Source: Yersinia kristensenii (GTDB lineage Bacteria; Pseudomonadota; Gammaproteobacteria; Enterobacterales; Enterobacteriaceae). Taken from it: DNA of 64,000 nucleotides. The stretch spans positions 1,736,001 to 1,800,000 of the forward strand of contig NZ_UHIY01000001.1 of assembly GCF_900460525.1 (NCBI RefSeq). Reading direction: 5' to 3'. This document shows positions 12,001-20,320 of the stretch, piece after piece. Position 1 is the first letter of the stretch; each line of letters opens with the position of its first letter. The position numbers and the translations under genes were made by a program. A model generated the notes under the pieces. That model did not search any database. It was not told where the DNA came from and saw only the letters and a list, made by a program, of their open reading frames with translations.

Positions 12001-12904
12001 CAGTGCAGACAAATCCCCACTGGCGCAAGCGGCATTGCAGGAGCCACAAGGCCCCAGTAAAATTTCGTTCCATGGCTGGCCAGCCCTACAATTGCGTTGT
12101 AAATCCTGTTGGGTCCTGGGGCAGAATATTGGGCGGGTTAATGCGGATTTGACCCCAAAAGGCAATATTCTGGCGCTGACCAATGGCCTTATTGAGGCGG
12201 GTAATGGGCGGGCGAAAATTACCGGGCAATGGCAACAAGAGGGTGACAGTGATAAAACCGAGCTCAATGTGGCACTGACCGGGCCAAAAATCGATGAAAC
12301 CATCTCATTCTTTGGCCTGACGACACCCATGAAAGATGCTTCGTTTGATATCAATGCTGATGTCAATTGGCATGGTGTTCCGTGGCAACCACAGATAAAT
12401 ACCCTCAATGGTACATTAAGGGGTAAATTGGGTAGAGGGTTACTGACTGATCTCGGTGGCGGGCGGGCGGGCCAACTATTGCGGCTGGTCAGTTTTGACG
12501 CACTATTGCGTAAGCTCCAGCTCGATTTTAGTGATACGTTTAGTCGTGACTTCGCGTTTGATTCTATTCGCGCCACCGCCAATATCAAAAATGGCGTGAT
12601 GCACACCAATGATTTAGTCGTTGATGGGCTAGCGGCTGATATTGCCATGAGCGGTAATGTCGATTTGGCGAAACGCCAGATAGCCATGGAAGCGGTTATT
12701 ACGCCAGAGATTTCTGCCACTGTCGGTGTTGCAACTGCTTTTGCAATTAACCCAGTGGTCGGGGCAGCAGTATTTGCGGCCTCGAAGATTTTAGGGCCTT
12801 TATGGAGCAAGGTTTCGCTGATTCGCTACCAGATTACTGGCAGTTTGGATCAACCGACCATCCATGAAGTATTACGCCAACTAAAGGAGAGTAAGGCGCC
12901 ATGA
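9047..12904 (+). CDS. yhdP: YhdP, AsmA-like envelope phospholipid-transport protein
   Basis: YhdP is one of the large AsmA-like proteins (with TamB and YdbH) that bridge the periplasm and carry phospholipids to the outer membrane. The 1285-residue product has one N-terminal membrane anchor (about 8-29) and then a very long beta-rich periplasmic part; the C-terminal end carries the conserved AsmA_2 segment with GRAGQLLRLVSFDALLRKLQ and VVGAAVFAASKILGPLWSKV. The start is a GTG (9047) after AAGGAG, giving MRRLP as in E. coli. The stop overlaps the next gene by four bases (ATGA). E. coli YhdP is about 1266 residues, so this one is full length. Confidence 0.95.
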   Translation: MRRLPRIMFATGATIIVVVALLVSGLRMMLPHINDYRPQIVAKIQSISGIPLEVGFMQGTWETFGPTLEMRDIRATLPQANWQVQRVTLALDVWQSLLHWRWQFRDMTFYQLQLDLNTTLDRQQNNGNNFEASTLTDIFLRQLDHFDLRNSRVSFLTPSGPRAELEIPQLTWLNSPSRHRAEGQISLSTINGQHGVLMVRMDLHDNQGILSNGTVYMQADNIDLKPWISRWLHNNTGLDSAEFSLAAWLSIKSGEIYSGNVLLSQGQANWTVGSESHQLAVDDFVLEGCRQGNGWQIDAPELNLKTDGQSWPKGHLSALWLPENTQFIGPDQSQELRIRATNIQLERVGPILPTLSLFTPELMNHLADLQPQGIIDALALDIPISQPQKTRFQAKWHDISWQHWDMLPGVNNFAGALSGSAELGRLDINLKNSTLPYGDMFRAPLEVSQASGAVNWQVDDKGWELWSDQLDVRAKSLWGNGSFRYMQPDGGQPWLKILSGIRLYDATDAWRYFPVPLMGEKLADYLTEALQGGQVDNATLIYNGNPHDFPYKHKEGQFQVYVPLRNATFQFQPDWPALDNLAIDLNFLNEGLWMNAPHAMLGKVTGSNISAIIPDYLKEKLYVDAEVVGEGRAVHDYFTGTPLKDSVAETLQELQVGGNVSGRLHLDIPLEENRITHASGEVTLKNNSLLVKPLQSQLENISGKFRFNDGNLESDTLSANWFGQPLTVDFTTEEQPKNFLVNVGLHGDWLPAKLPGVPADVATLLNGSASWQGKVAVQLPKHGKPDYKIDVTADLKKVSSHLPSPLDKSSGQSLPLQVQVAGGLESFTLSGSAGGNNAFNSQWLMQKQQVELARAIWQTGSKKTPLLPDDKGLVLKLPNLDGERWLALLGSEFAAVSAPFASSAQPTLKGGESNIILPKRLILQTPQLLIGGQAWHDLALMVEPLPAGTKVTAKGQEVDGSLLMAEFGPWNANFDYLYYNPQWAASADKSPLAQAALQEPQGPSKISFHGWPALQLRCKSCWVLGQNIGRVNADLTPKGNILALTNGLIEAGNGRAKITGQWQQEGDSDKTELNVALTGPKIDETISFFGLTTPMKDASFDINADVNWHGVPWQPQINTLNGTLRGKLGRGLLTDLGGGRAGQLLRLVSFDALLRKLQLDFSDTFSRDFAFDSIRATANIKNGVMHTNDLVVDGLAADIAMSGNVDLAKRQIAMEAVITPEISATVGVATAFAINPVVGAAVFAASKILGPLWSKVSLIRYQITGSLDQPTIHEVLRQLKESKAP

Positions 12905-13761
12905 AAAATGCCAATGTTGCATTATTACAGCTATGCAGCGGTGAAAATACCCGTGACAATCTGGCTCAAATTGAGCAGCAGATCAAACAGTTAAACTCAG
13001 GCATTCAACTGGTTATGACGCCAGAAAATGCATTGCTATTTGCCAATGCAGCTTCCTATCGTCACCACGCCGAACAACATAATGACGGGCCATTACAGCA
13101 AGAAGTACGCGAGATGGCCCGCAAATATGGTGTCTGGATCCAAGTGGGATCCATGCCGATGATAAGCCGCGAGTCACCGGATCTTATCACCACCAGCAGC
13201 TTGCTGTTTGACGACCAAGGCGAGCTGAAAGCGCGCTATGACAAAATACATATGTTTGATGTGGATATAAAAGATATTCATGGCCGTTATCGTGAGTCAG
13301 ATACCTATCAACCGGGCCAACAACTGACGGTGGTGGATACGCCGGTGGGCCGCTTGGGTATGACGGTTTGCTATGATTTGCGTTTCCCCGGCTTGTTCCA
13401 AGCTTTACGGGCACAGGGCGCTGAGATTATTTCAGTCCCGGCGGCCTTTACCAAAGTTACCGGTGAAGCGCATTGGGAAATTTTATTGCGCGCACGGGCG
13501 ATTGAAAACCAGTGTGTAATACTGGCCGCAGCACAGGTAGGGCGTCATGGCGCGACCCGCCGTACCTGGGGCCACACCATGGCGGTCGATGCTTGGGGTA
13601 AAATCATTGGGCAGAATCCAGATGCGGTTGCTGCTTTAAAAGTCAAAATCGACACCACAGGTTTGAAAACTATTCGTAATCAGATGCCGGTATTGCAGCA
13701 CAATCGCTTTGTGTCGTCGCTGGTGCCGCCATTATCTGATTCAAAACAATCATCTAAATAA
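12901..13761 (+). CDS. Nitrilase-superfamily amidase (Nit1/Nit2-like, deaminated-glutathione amidase type)
   Basis: This 286-residue cytoplasmic enzyme belongs to the carbon-nitrogen hydrolase superfamily. The Glu-Lys-Cys triad is readable: E42 in MTPENALLF, K115 in RYDKIHMFDVDIK and C157 in MTVCYDLRFPGLF. The wording around the lysine and cysteine is typical of the Nit1/Nit2 branch, whose best-known role is hydrolysing deaminated glutathione as metabolite repair; that substrate is inference here. It overlaps the yhdP stop by four bases and is followed by tldD 12 bases later, so it looks like the middle gene of a yhdP-nit-tldD transcript. From memory, E. coli K-12 has no nit gene at this site. 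Confidence 0.87.
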   Translation: MKNANVALLQLCSGENTRDNLAQIEQQIKQLNSGIQLVMTPENALLFANAASYRHHAEQHNDGPLQQEVREMARKYGVWIQVGSMPMISRESPDLITTSSLLFDDQGELKARYDKIHMFDVDIKDIHGRYRESDTYQPGQQLTVVDTPVGRLGMTVCYDLRFPGLFQALRAQGAEIISVPAAFTKVTGEAHWEILLRARAIENQCVILAAAQVGRHGATRRTWGHTMAVDAWGKIIGQNPDAVAALKVKIDTTGLKTIRNQMPVLQHNRFVSSLVPPLSDSKQSSK

Positions 13762-13773
13762 AGAGTGAAAATT

Positions 13774-15219
13774 ATGAGCCTCTCGTTTGTCAGTGAGCAG
13801 TTACTCGCTGCTAACAAGCTGAACCATCAGGACTTGTTCTCAGTATTGGGGCAGTTGGCTGAACGCCGCCTCGATTACGCTGACCTGTATTTCCAGTCCA
13901 GCTATCACGAGGCCTGGGTGTTGGAAGACAGCATCATCAAAGATGGCTCTTACAATATTGATCAGGGTGTTGGCGTGCGAGCAGTCAGCGGTGAAAAAAC
14001 CGGTTTTGCCTATGCCGACCAAATCACCCTGAATGCCTTACAGCAAAGTGCCCATGCGGCACGCAGTATCGTGCGTGATACCGGCAATGGCAAAGTGCAT
14101 ACCTTGGGTGAGATTTCCCATCAGGCGCTCTATCCGCTGCTCGACCCGCTGCAAAGTTTGTCACGGGAAGACAAAATCGCTTTGTTGCACCGGGTCGATA
14201 AAGTGGCGCGTGCTGCGGACAAACGAGTGCAGGAAGTGAGTGCCAGTCTGACTGGCGTGTATGAGCAAATCCTGGTGGCGGCTACCGACGGTACGCTGGC
14301 GGCGGATGTACGCCCTCTGGTGCGGCTGTCAGTTAGCGTATTGGTGGAAGATAACGGCAAACGCGAACGCGGTGCCAGTGGTGGCGGTGGCCGTTTCGGC
14401 TATGACTACTTCCTGGAAACCGTTGATGGCGAAGTGCGGGCTGATAATTTTGCCAATGAAGCGGTCAGAATGGCACTGGTGAATCTGTCTGCTGTTGCCG
14501 CTCCTGCCGGTGCTATGCCGGTAGTATTAGGTGCAGGCTGGCCGGGTGTATTACTGCATGAGGCGGTAGGTCACGGGTTGGAAGGTGATTTTAACCGTCG
14601 TGGCAGCTCCGTATTTAGCGGCCAAATGGGTAAATTGGTGGCTTCAGAACTCTGTACTGTGGTGGATGATGGCACCATGCAAGGTCGCCGTGGCTCATTA
14701 GCTATTGATGATGAAGGGGTGCCGGGCCAGTACAACGTACTGATTGAAAACGGTATTCTGAAAGGTTATATGCAGGATAAGCTGAACGCACGCCTGATGG
14801 GGGTTGCGCCGACCGGTAACGGCCGCCGTGAATCCTATGCGCACTTGCCAATGCCGCGCATGACCAATACTTATATGTTGGCGGGCAAATCAACACCGGA
14901 AGAGATCATTGCCAGTGTGGAATATGGCCTGTATGCACCTAACTTTGGTGGTGGTCAGGTGGATATCACCTCCGGCAAATTTGTGTTCTCAACTTCCGAA
15001 GCTTACTTAATTGAGAAAGGCAAAATCACCCACGCGGTGAAAGGCGCGACCTTGATTGGCTCCGGCATTGAAGCTATGCAGCAGATTTCCATGGTCGGTA
15101 ACGATCTGGCGCTGGATAAAGGCGTCGGAGTGTGTGGCAAAGAGGGGCAAAGCCTACCAGTGGGAGTCGGTCAACCGACTCTGAAACTGGATAATTTAAC
15201 CGTGGGTGGCACGGCGTAG
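13774..15219 (+). CDS. tldD: TldD, metalloprotease subunit (TldD/TldE)
   Basis: TldD forms a heterodimeric metalloprotease with TldE (PmbA, encoded at 23.4 kb here). It degrades unfolded peptides, trims microcin B17 precursors and takes part in CcdA turnover. The zinc motif HEAVGH (H262-H267) is present, as is [11 protein letters not shown] near 200. The ATG at 13774 is chosen because it gives [22 protein letters not shown], matching E. coli at 481 residues, with AAAGAG upstream at good spacing; the in-frame start nine bases earlier lies inside that ribosome site. Co-directional with nit and yhdP. Confidence 0.96.
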   Translation: MSLSFVSEQLLAANKLNHQDLFSVLGQLAERRLDYADLYFQSSYHEAWVLEDSIIKDGSYNIDQGVGVRAVSGEKTGFAYADQITLNALQQSAHAARSIVRDTGNGKVHTLGEISHQALYPLLDPLQSLSREDKIALLHRVDKVARAADKRVQEVSASLTGVYEQILVAATDGTLAADVRPLVRLSVSVLVEDNGKRERGASGGGGRFGYDYFLETVDGEVRADNFANEAVRMALVNLSAVAAPAGAMPVVLGAGWPGVLLHEAVGHGLEGDFNRRGSSVFSGQMGKLVASELCTVVDDGTMQGRRGSLAIDDEGVPGQYNVLIENGILKGYMQDKLNARLMGVAPTGNGRRESYAHLPMPRMTNTYMLAGKSTPEEIIASVEYGLYAPNFGGGQVDITSGKFVFSTSEAYLIEKGKITHAVKGATLIGSGIEAMQQISMVGNDLALDKGVGVCGKEGQSLPVGVGQPTLKLDNLTVGGTA

Positions 15220-15569
15220 AGTTTTTATTTATCACTAATACTTTCCCATATTGTTGGGGAAAGTATTAGTGGCTGACATATTATGACCGCCGGAGCGATC
15301 GTTTTAATATAGTGCTCGTGATGTCGTATGTAAAATAGACATTTATTGATTTAAACTTCTTTTATCCATTGATTTTATTCCCCAGTCACTCGGGTAAATA
15401 GTTTTAAATGTGCTATGTATACAACGCTATATAGAGTTTTTAGTCTATATTCAGATATTGGAAGCGCTTGGGCGAACTCAGTCAACTTGAGTAGATCGGA
15501 TTATTCTCAATTAAATTGAGAGTTTCCTCGCTAAATCGCGTTATTTATAGATATATACCAGCTAATTAT
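15220..15569. other. tldD-aaeR convergent intergenic region with two long inverted repeats
   Basis: These 350 bases hold no gene. A 15-bp perfect inverted repeat, CACTAATACTTTCCC at 15233-15247 with its complement at 15257-15271, follows tldD by 13 bases; a T-rich stretch precedes rather than follows it, so it is not a textbook intrinsic terminator but may protect the 3' end. A second perfect 11-bp pair, GATATATACCA at 15550-15560 and its complement at 15583-15593, straddles the aaeR stop codon. The remainder is AT-rich with a small palindrome near 15508 (CTCAATTAAATTGAG). Confidence 0.6.
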
Positions 15570-16481
15570 CTAGCGATAACTGTGGTATATATCAGCGACT
15601 CGCTTAAAATACTCGGTTAAATAATCAATACAAACTTGGACTTTGAGTGGCATTTTATCTTTCTCGGTATATAGCGCATATACCGGCCGAGGATCTGAAT
15701 GGTACTTTTTAAACAGCACTTCGACTTCACCACGTTTAATTTCTTCTATTACCCACATAAGTGGGGCATAGGCAATCCCCGCCCCCGCCTTGAGCCAGCG
15801 GATCATGGTCTGTGAGTCATTGGTGACAAAGCGCCCTTGCGGGGATATTTGTGTGGTAATTCCTTCTGGCGCAATTAATTCAAAATTGCTGTCTGGTCGA
15901 ACGCTGTATTCCAGCCAGGAAAAATGGGTCATATCACTGGGTTTTTCCGGTGTGCCGTGCTGCGATAAATAGCTTTTAGCTGCACAGACCACCATCGGCA
16001 TGGAGCCGAGGCGGCGCGAAAATAGCCCAGAATCTTGTAGTGCTCCTACGCGGATCACCACATCTAAACCATCGGTAATCAAGTCCGGTGCTGGAATTCC
16101 GGTGACCAGATTGACCGACAAACCGGGGTACTCTGTCAGCATTTCAGCCGTCATGGTTGCTAGCACATTTTGTGCCATCGTGGATGAACAGCCGATGCGC
16201 AGTGTACCGGTTGGCGTGTTGTTAAAGGCATACAGTTGTTCATGGACTTCCTGCACTTCCTGCAACATGCGCCGGCAGCCCTGATAATAAATCCGCCCCG
16301 CTTCTGTCAGGCCAATACGGCGTGTGCTGCGGTTAAGCAACTTAACATTTAGCTCTGTTTCCAGTTTTGACACGGTCTGGCTGATTGACGACACGCTCAT
16401 TTCTAACTGCCGTGCTGCACCGGTAAAGGAACCGCACTCGACAACCTTGGCGAATACTGACATCCGTTTTAATCTTTCCAC
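15570..16481 (-). CDS. aaeR: AaeR, LysR-family activator of aaeXAB
   Basis: AaeR is the LysR-type regulator that switches on aaeXAB in response to aromatic carboxylic acids such as p-hydroxybenzoate. The 303-residue product has the N-terminal winged helix-turn-helix (about 1-60, SVFAKVVECGSFTGAARQLEMSVSS region) and a LysR substrate-binding domain (about 90-295). Similarity to E. coli AaeR is very high up to residue 290; the C-terminal tail differs and is a few residues shorter than E. coli (309). It is divergent from aaeX across a 538-base gap that also holds an ERIC. Confidence 0.95.
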   Translation of the reverse strand: MERLKRMSVFAKVVECGSFTGAARQLEMSVSSISQTVSKLETELNVKLLNRSTRRIGLTEAGRIYYQGCRRMLQEVQEVHEQLYAFNNTPTGTLRIGCSSTMAQNVLATMTAEMLTEYPGLSVNLVTGIPAPDLITDGLDVVIRVGALQDSGLFSRRLGSMPMVVCAAKSYLSQHGTPEKPSDMTHFSWLEYSVRPDSNFELIAPEGITTQISPQGRFVTNDSQTMIRWLKAGAGIAYAPLMWVIEEIKRGEVEVLFKKYHSDPRPVYALYTEKDKMPLKVQVCIDYLTEYFKRVADIYHSYR

Positions 16482-16672
16482 AGTCCCTCCGGATGGATTG
16501 TTTTTACAGTGAGTGTTTCACAGTGATTGTTAACTCTGGCTTAAAAGTGATTTAGATCACACATTGTAGATAAGTTGATAATAAGCAGGCTAATATACTG
16601 CTCTCGGGAGAACCGCCTCAAGGTTGAAAACCACGTAGCCGGAGTATGACCTCGCCTTATTCAAACAACAGT
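16482..16672. promoter_or_regulatory. aaeR/aaeX divergent regulatory region
   Basis: This is the aaeR-proximal half of the divergent gap and the place where the aaeR promoter and AaeR sites should be. Sequence around 16545-16600 is AT-rich. I do not identify a specific operator. The aaeX side of the gap (16876-17019) holds the aaeX ribosome site AAAGGA and little else that I can read. Confidence 0.35.
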
Positions 16673-16875
16673 TATACCCGTCATACTTCAAGCTGCATGA
16701 GCGTTGGCTGTCATCACTCACCCCAGTCACTTACTGATGTAAGCTCTCGGGAATTAATGAGCCTCATCCTTGAGGCTCACCCTGCGGGCTAGCATAAATG
16801 CTGTTCAAATCGGTTCCCGACCGATTTGTGGCTCAGTTGCCGCCTTCCTGCAACTCGAATTATTTAGGGTATATA
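16673..16875. repeat. ERIC element with ~76-bp internal insertion (copy 1)
   Basis: The ends are the ERIC ends (TATACCCGTCATACTTCAAG and ATTATTTAGGGTATA). The core CTCACCCCAGTCACTTACT matches the ERIC consensus. A normal ERIC is about 127 bp; this copy is 203 bp because extra sequence lies at about 16756-16831. The insert holds two small hairpins, GAGCCTCA/TGAGGCTC and AAATCGGT/ACCGATTT. The same insert occurs in the copy at 63038-63238. It lies between aaeR and aaeX. Confidence 0.9.
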
Positions 16876-17019
16876 CTCGTTATTTAAGTTTAACCTATAT
16901 GGTGGGCTTATGGTTCTTGCTTTTAGCTGGGGTTGTAATGATTGGATGAGTTTCATTACCGGCCTGATTATTCACTCAGGTGGAGGCACCGGTACCCAAT
17001 AACAGAAAGGATTTAAAGA

Positions 17020-17223
17020 ATGAGTTTGCTTCCGGTGATGGTGATTTTCGGTCTGTCTTTCCCACCGATATTTCTTGAACTGCTTCTTTCACTGGCACTT
17101 TTTTTTGTGGTGCGTAGATTACTACAACCCACTGGTATTTATGAGTTTGTTTGGCATCCGGCACTCTTTAATACCGCGTTGTATTGCTGCCTTTTTTACT
17201 TAATTTCTCGTCTTTCTTCCTGA
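17020..17223 (+). CDS. aaeX: AaeX, small membrane protein of the aae efflux operon
   Basis: AaeX is a 67-residue inner-membrane protein of the DUF1656 family, always found next to AaeA/AaeB-type efflux genes; its precise role is unknown. The sequence shows two membrane helices (about 8-32 and 45-65) with the family pattern [16 protein letters not shown] and [18 protein letters not shown] clear AAAGGA ribosome site precedes the ATG. aaeA begins seven bases downstream. Confidence 0.95.
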   Translation: MSLLPVMVIFGLSFPPIFLELLLSLALFFVVRRLLQPTGIYEFVWHPALFNTALYCCLFYLISRLSS

Positions 17224-17230
17224 GGTCGCC

Positions 17231-18166
17231 GTGAGTACTTTTGTATTAAAAATAATCCGCATCGGCATCACCTTATTGGTGGTTTTACTGGCTGTTATCG
17301 CTGTTTTTAAAGTCTGGGCTTTTTATACCGAATCGCCGTGGACGCGTGATGCGAAATTTACCGCAGATGTGGTCGCGATTGCGCCAGATGTCAGTGGGTT
17401 AATCACTGATGTGCCGGTCAAAGACAACCAACTGGTGCAGAAAGGCCAAATCCTGTTTGTCATTGATCAGCCGCGCTATCAGCAAGCGTTGGCTGAAGCC
17501 GAGGCCGATGTTGCTTATTACCAAACACTGGCTGCTGAGAAACAGCGGGAATCCGGCAGACGCCAACGTTTGGGGGTTCAAGCACTATCACAAGAAGAAA
17601 TTGATCAATCCAGCAATGTGCTGCAAACCGTCCGCCATCAATTGGCAAAAGCTATTGCGGTGCGCGATTTAGCTCAACTTGATCTGGCGCGAACCACCGT
17701 GCGTGCACCCGCTGAAGGCTGGGTCACCAACCTGAATGTCCATGCCGGAGAATTTATTAATCGCGGGGCTACCGCCGTGGCATTAGTGAAGAAAGACACT
17801 TTCTATATCTTGGCTTATCTGGAAGAGACCAAGTTGGAAGGGGTTAAACCGGGGTATCGGGCAGAAATCACGCCGCTCGGCAGCAACCGCATCCTGCACG
17901 GCACCGTCGACAGCATCTCAGCGGGGGTGACCAACAGTAGCAGCAGCGCAGACAGCAAAGGGCTGGCCACCATTGATAATAATCTCGAATGGGTACGGTT
18001 GGCGCAGCGCGTGCCGGTGAAGATCCGCCTGGATAGTGAAGATCAGCAGCATCCCTATCCGGCAGGGACTACTGCGACTGTGGTCATCACCGGAGCGAAT
18101 GATCGCGACCCTAATCAAGCATCGCCAATAGTGAAATTGATGCATCGCCTACGCGAGTTTGGCTAA
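17231..18166 (+). CDS. aaeA: AaeA, membrane-fusion subunit of the p-hydroxybenzoate efflux pump
   Basis: AaeA is the periplasmic adaptor that works with the inner-membrane pump AaeB to export aromatic carboxylic acids as a metabolic relief valve. The 311-residue protein has an N-terminal membrane anchor (about 8-30), a biotinyl-lipoyl-like domain ([25 protein letters not shown]), an alpha-helical hairpin (about 80-150) and a beta-barrel. The start is GTG at 17231, fixed by the match to the E. coli N-terminus and a GAGG ribosome site. Only one base separates its stop from the aaeB ATG. Confidence 0.96.
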   Translation: MSTFVLKIIRIGITLLVVLLAVIAVFKVWAFYTESPWTRDAKFTADVVAIAPDVSGLITDVPVKDNQLVQKGQILFVIDQPRYQQALAEAEADVAYYQTLAAEKQRESGRRQRLGVQALSQEEIDQSSNVLQTVRHQLAKAIAVRDLAQLDLARTTVRAPAEGWVTNLNVHAGEFINRGATAVALVKKDTFYILAYLEETKLEGVKPGYRAEITPLGSNRILHGTVDSISAGVTNSSSSADSKGLATIDNNLEWVRLAQRVPVKIRLDSEDQQHPYPAGTTATVVITGANDRDPNQASPIVKLMHRLREFG

Positions 18167-18167
18167 G

Positions 18168-20123
18168 ATGAGTAACCCGGCCTTTATCCGCCTACGCTTT
18201 GCTTTCAAGCTCAGTTTTGCCATTGTAGCGGCGCTGTTTCTCGGTTTTCATCTGCAATTGGAAACACCGCGCTGGTCAGTATTAACGGCGGCAATTGTAG
18301 CCGCTGGCCCGGCTTTTGCGGCCGGTGGCGAACCTTTTTCCGGTGCAATCCGCCATCGTGGCTGGCTGCGCATCATCGGGACATTCATCGGCTGTATTGG
18401 TGGTTTGATTATTATTGTTCTGACCATCAGAGCGCCGGTGTTGACCTTAATGCTTTGCTGTTTATGGGCTGGGGTGTGTACCTGGATTTCATCATTGGTT
18501 CGCGTCGAGAACTCCTATGCCTTTGGTCTAGCAGGTTATACTGCACTTATCATCATTGTGACGACCGGTGAAACCCCTTTATTGACGCCACAATTTGCCG
18601 TTGAGCGCTGTAGCGAGATTGTGTTGGGGATCGTCTGCGCCGTGATGGCGGATCTACTGTTTTCCCCGCGATCCATTAAGCAAGATATCGATCGGCTAGT
18701 CGATAAAGTCTTAGTCGATCAATATCAGCTTTTGCAACTGTGTATTCGCCCGGCAGAAAAAACGGATATTGACCGCGCCTGGAGTGATTTAGTTAAAAAT
18801 ACCACTGCGCTCAATGGGATGCGCAGCTATCTGATGATGGAGTCTTCCCGTTGGCAGCGCTGTAATCGCCGTTTACAGGTATTACATACCGAATCATTAA
18901 CCTTGATAACTCAGGCGTGTGAAACCTATCTGGTGCTGGCTAATCACCCCGATATCTTAAGCGCTGAACTGAAAGCAATGTTGAGCGAACCGGCGCAAAC
19001 ACCGACTGAAATTCATCAACAAATGAAAAAACTGCGCCAATTTATGGGGGCCAGCCACAGTGAAGCAATTCCACATACCATCAGTAGTTGGGTCGGTGCG
19101 GCAACCCGCTATTTATTATTGTCAAAAGGGATTCATACCAACAGCAGCATAAGCCGGGTAGAAGAAGAGATTCTGGCTGGCGTGGTGCCGGTGAAACATG
19201 TCTCAGCCGAGGGGCACCACGCAATGATTAATGGCTTGCGAACCGGCGTGGCGACGGCGATTGGTGGGTTATTCTGGCTATGGACGGGCTGGACATCGGG
19301 GGCGGGCTGTATGGTGATGATTGCGGTGGTCACTTCGCTGGCGATGCGAACCCCTAACCCGCGCATGGTAGCGCTCGATTTTCTGCTGGGGGTGATTATG
19401 GCGCTGCCTATCGGGGCACTTTACTTTATGTTTATCATCCCCGCGACTCAGCAAAGTATGTTGCTGTTGTGCATCAGTTTAGGGTTACTGGCATTTATTA
19501 TTGGTATTGAAGTGCAAAAGCGGCGCTTGGGCTCATTGGGGACGTTAGCCAGTACTATCAACATTATGGTGTTGAGTAATCCAATGCAATTTAATGTCAG
19601 TTTGTTTCTCGACAGTGCATTAGGCCAAATTGTCGGGTGTTTTGTTTCCCTGATTGTGTTGTTGCTAATCCGCGATAATGCCAAGGACAGAACTGGCCGA
19701 ACCTTATTAAATCGCTTTGTTTACAGTGCGGTATCTGCCCTAACCACCAATAAAGCGCGCCGCAATGAAAACCATTTACCGGCGCTATATCAGCAGTTGA
19801 ATCAACTTTTGATGATGTTTCCCGGTGATATCGACAAGTATCGGCTGGCTTTGACCCTGATAATTGCTCATCAGCGGCTCAATAAAACCGAAGTCCCGGT
19901 TAATGCCGAATTGAGTGCTTTTCATAAGCAAATCCGCTATACCGCGGATCGCGTTATTAATGCCAAAAACTCGCAGAAACGGCGCTATTATTTTGCCCGG
20001 CTATTACAAGAATTAGACCAATATCAGCAAAAATTAGTGGATTATCAATCGCCTGATTCTGTCACCCGCCCAGTAAAACGGCTGGCTGATATGCTGCACA
20101 AGTATCAGAGTGCGCTTATCTAA
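18168..20123 (+). CDS. aaeB: AaeB, inner-membrane pump for aromatic carboxylic acids
   Basis: AaeB belongs to the FUSC/aromatic acid exporter family and forms the inner-membrane part of the AaeAB pump. The 651-residue product has two blocks of membrane helices (about 10-165 and 355-500), each followed by a long cytoplasmic alpha-helical region, with the conserved [35 protein letters not shown] segment near residue 35. The ATG at 18168 is preferred over a TTG nine bases upstream, which lies inside the aaeA stop region. Co-transcribed with aaeX and aaeA. Confidence 0.95.
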   Translation: MSNPAFIRLRFAFKLSFAIVAALFLGFHLQLETPRWSVLTAAIVAAGPAFAAGGEPFSGAIRHRGWLRIIGTFIGCIGGLIIIVLTIRAPVLTLMLCCLWAGVCTWISSLVRVENSYAFGLAGYTALIIIVTTGETPLLTPQFAVERCSEIVLGIVCAVMADLLFSPRSIKQDIDRLVDKVLVDQYQLLQLCIRPAEKTDIDRAWSDLVKNTTALNGMRSYLMMESSRWQRCNRRLQVLHTESLTLITQACETYLVLANHPDILSAELKAMLSEPAQTPTEIHQQMKKLRQFMGASHSEAIPHTISSWVGAATRYLLLSKGIHTNSSISRVEEEILAGVVPVKHVSAEGHHAMINGLRTGVATAIGGLFWLWTGWTSGAGCMVMIAVVTSLAMRTPNPRMVALDFLLGVIMALPIGALYFMFIIPATQQSMLLLCISLGLLAFIIGIEVQKRRLGSLGTLASTINIMVLSNPMQFNVSLFLDSALGQIVGCFVSLIVLLLIRDNAKDRTGRTLLNRFVYSAVSALTTNKARRNENHLPALYQQLNQLLMMFPGDIDKYRLALTLIIAHQRLNKTEVPVNAELSAFHKQIRYTADRVINAKNSQKRRYYFARLLQELDQYQQKLVDYQSPDSVTRPVKRLADMLHKYQSALI

Positions 20124-20125
20124 CC

Positions 20126-20252
20126 ATACCCTTCGTCCTTGAAACCACCGGGTTGTTAGCGGCGTTCACTTACCCGAATCACTGACATGGGTCAGCTCAT
20201 CGGGGTGCGCTCGCTGGCTGCCTACCGGTAATTCCAATGACTTTGGGTATAT
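20126..20252 (-). repeat. ERIC-like palindromic element, second family
   Basis: This 127-base palindrome has ends ATACCCTTCGTCCTTGA and ATGACTTTGGGTAT. Its centre, TCACTGACATGGGTCAGCTCATC, is ERIC-like in layout but does not match the ERIC core. It pairs best with 5255-5381 in opposite orientation. It lies between aaeB and the aldehyde dehydrogenase gene and could serve as an mRNA 3' end structure for aaeXAB. Confidence 0.65.
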
Positions 20253-20320
20253 ACTTAATGGAACTATCCTTCCTCGCCCTCCACTGATGAGGGCATTATT
20301 TCCCTCAGGAGGTCGACAAG

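Noticed and set aside
11980..12810. A 276-codon open frame antisense to yhdP
   Set aside because: Low-complexity Ser/Pro/Ala-rich product in the shadow of a strongly conserved gene; no ribosome site or domain.
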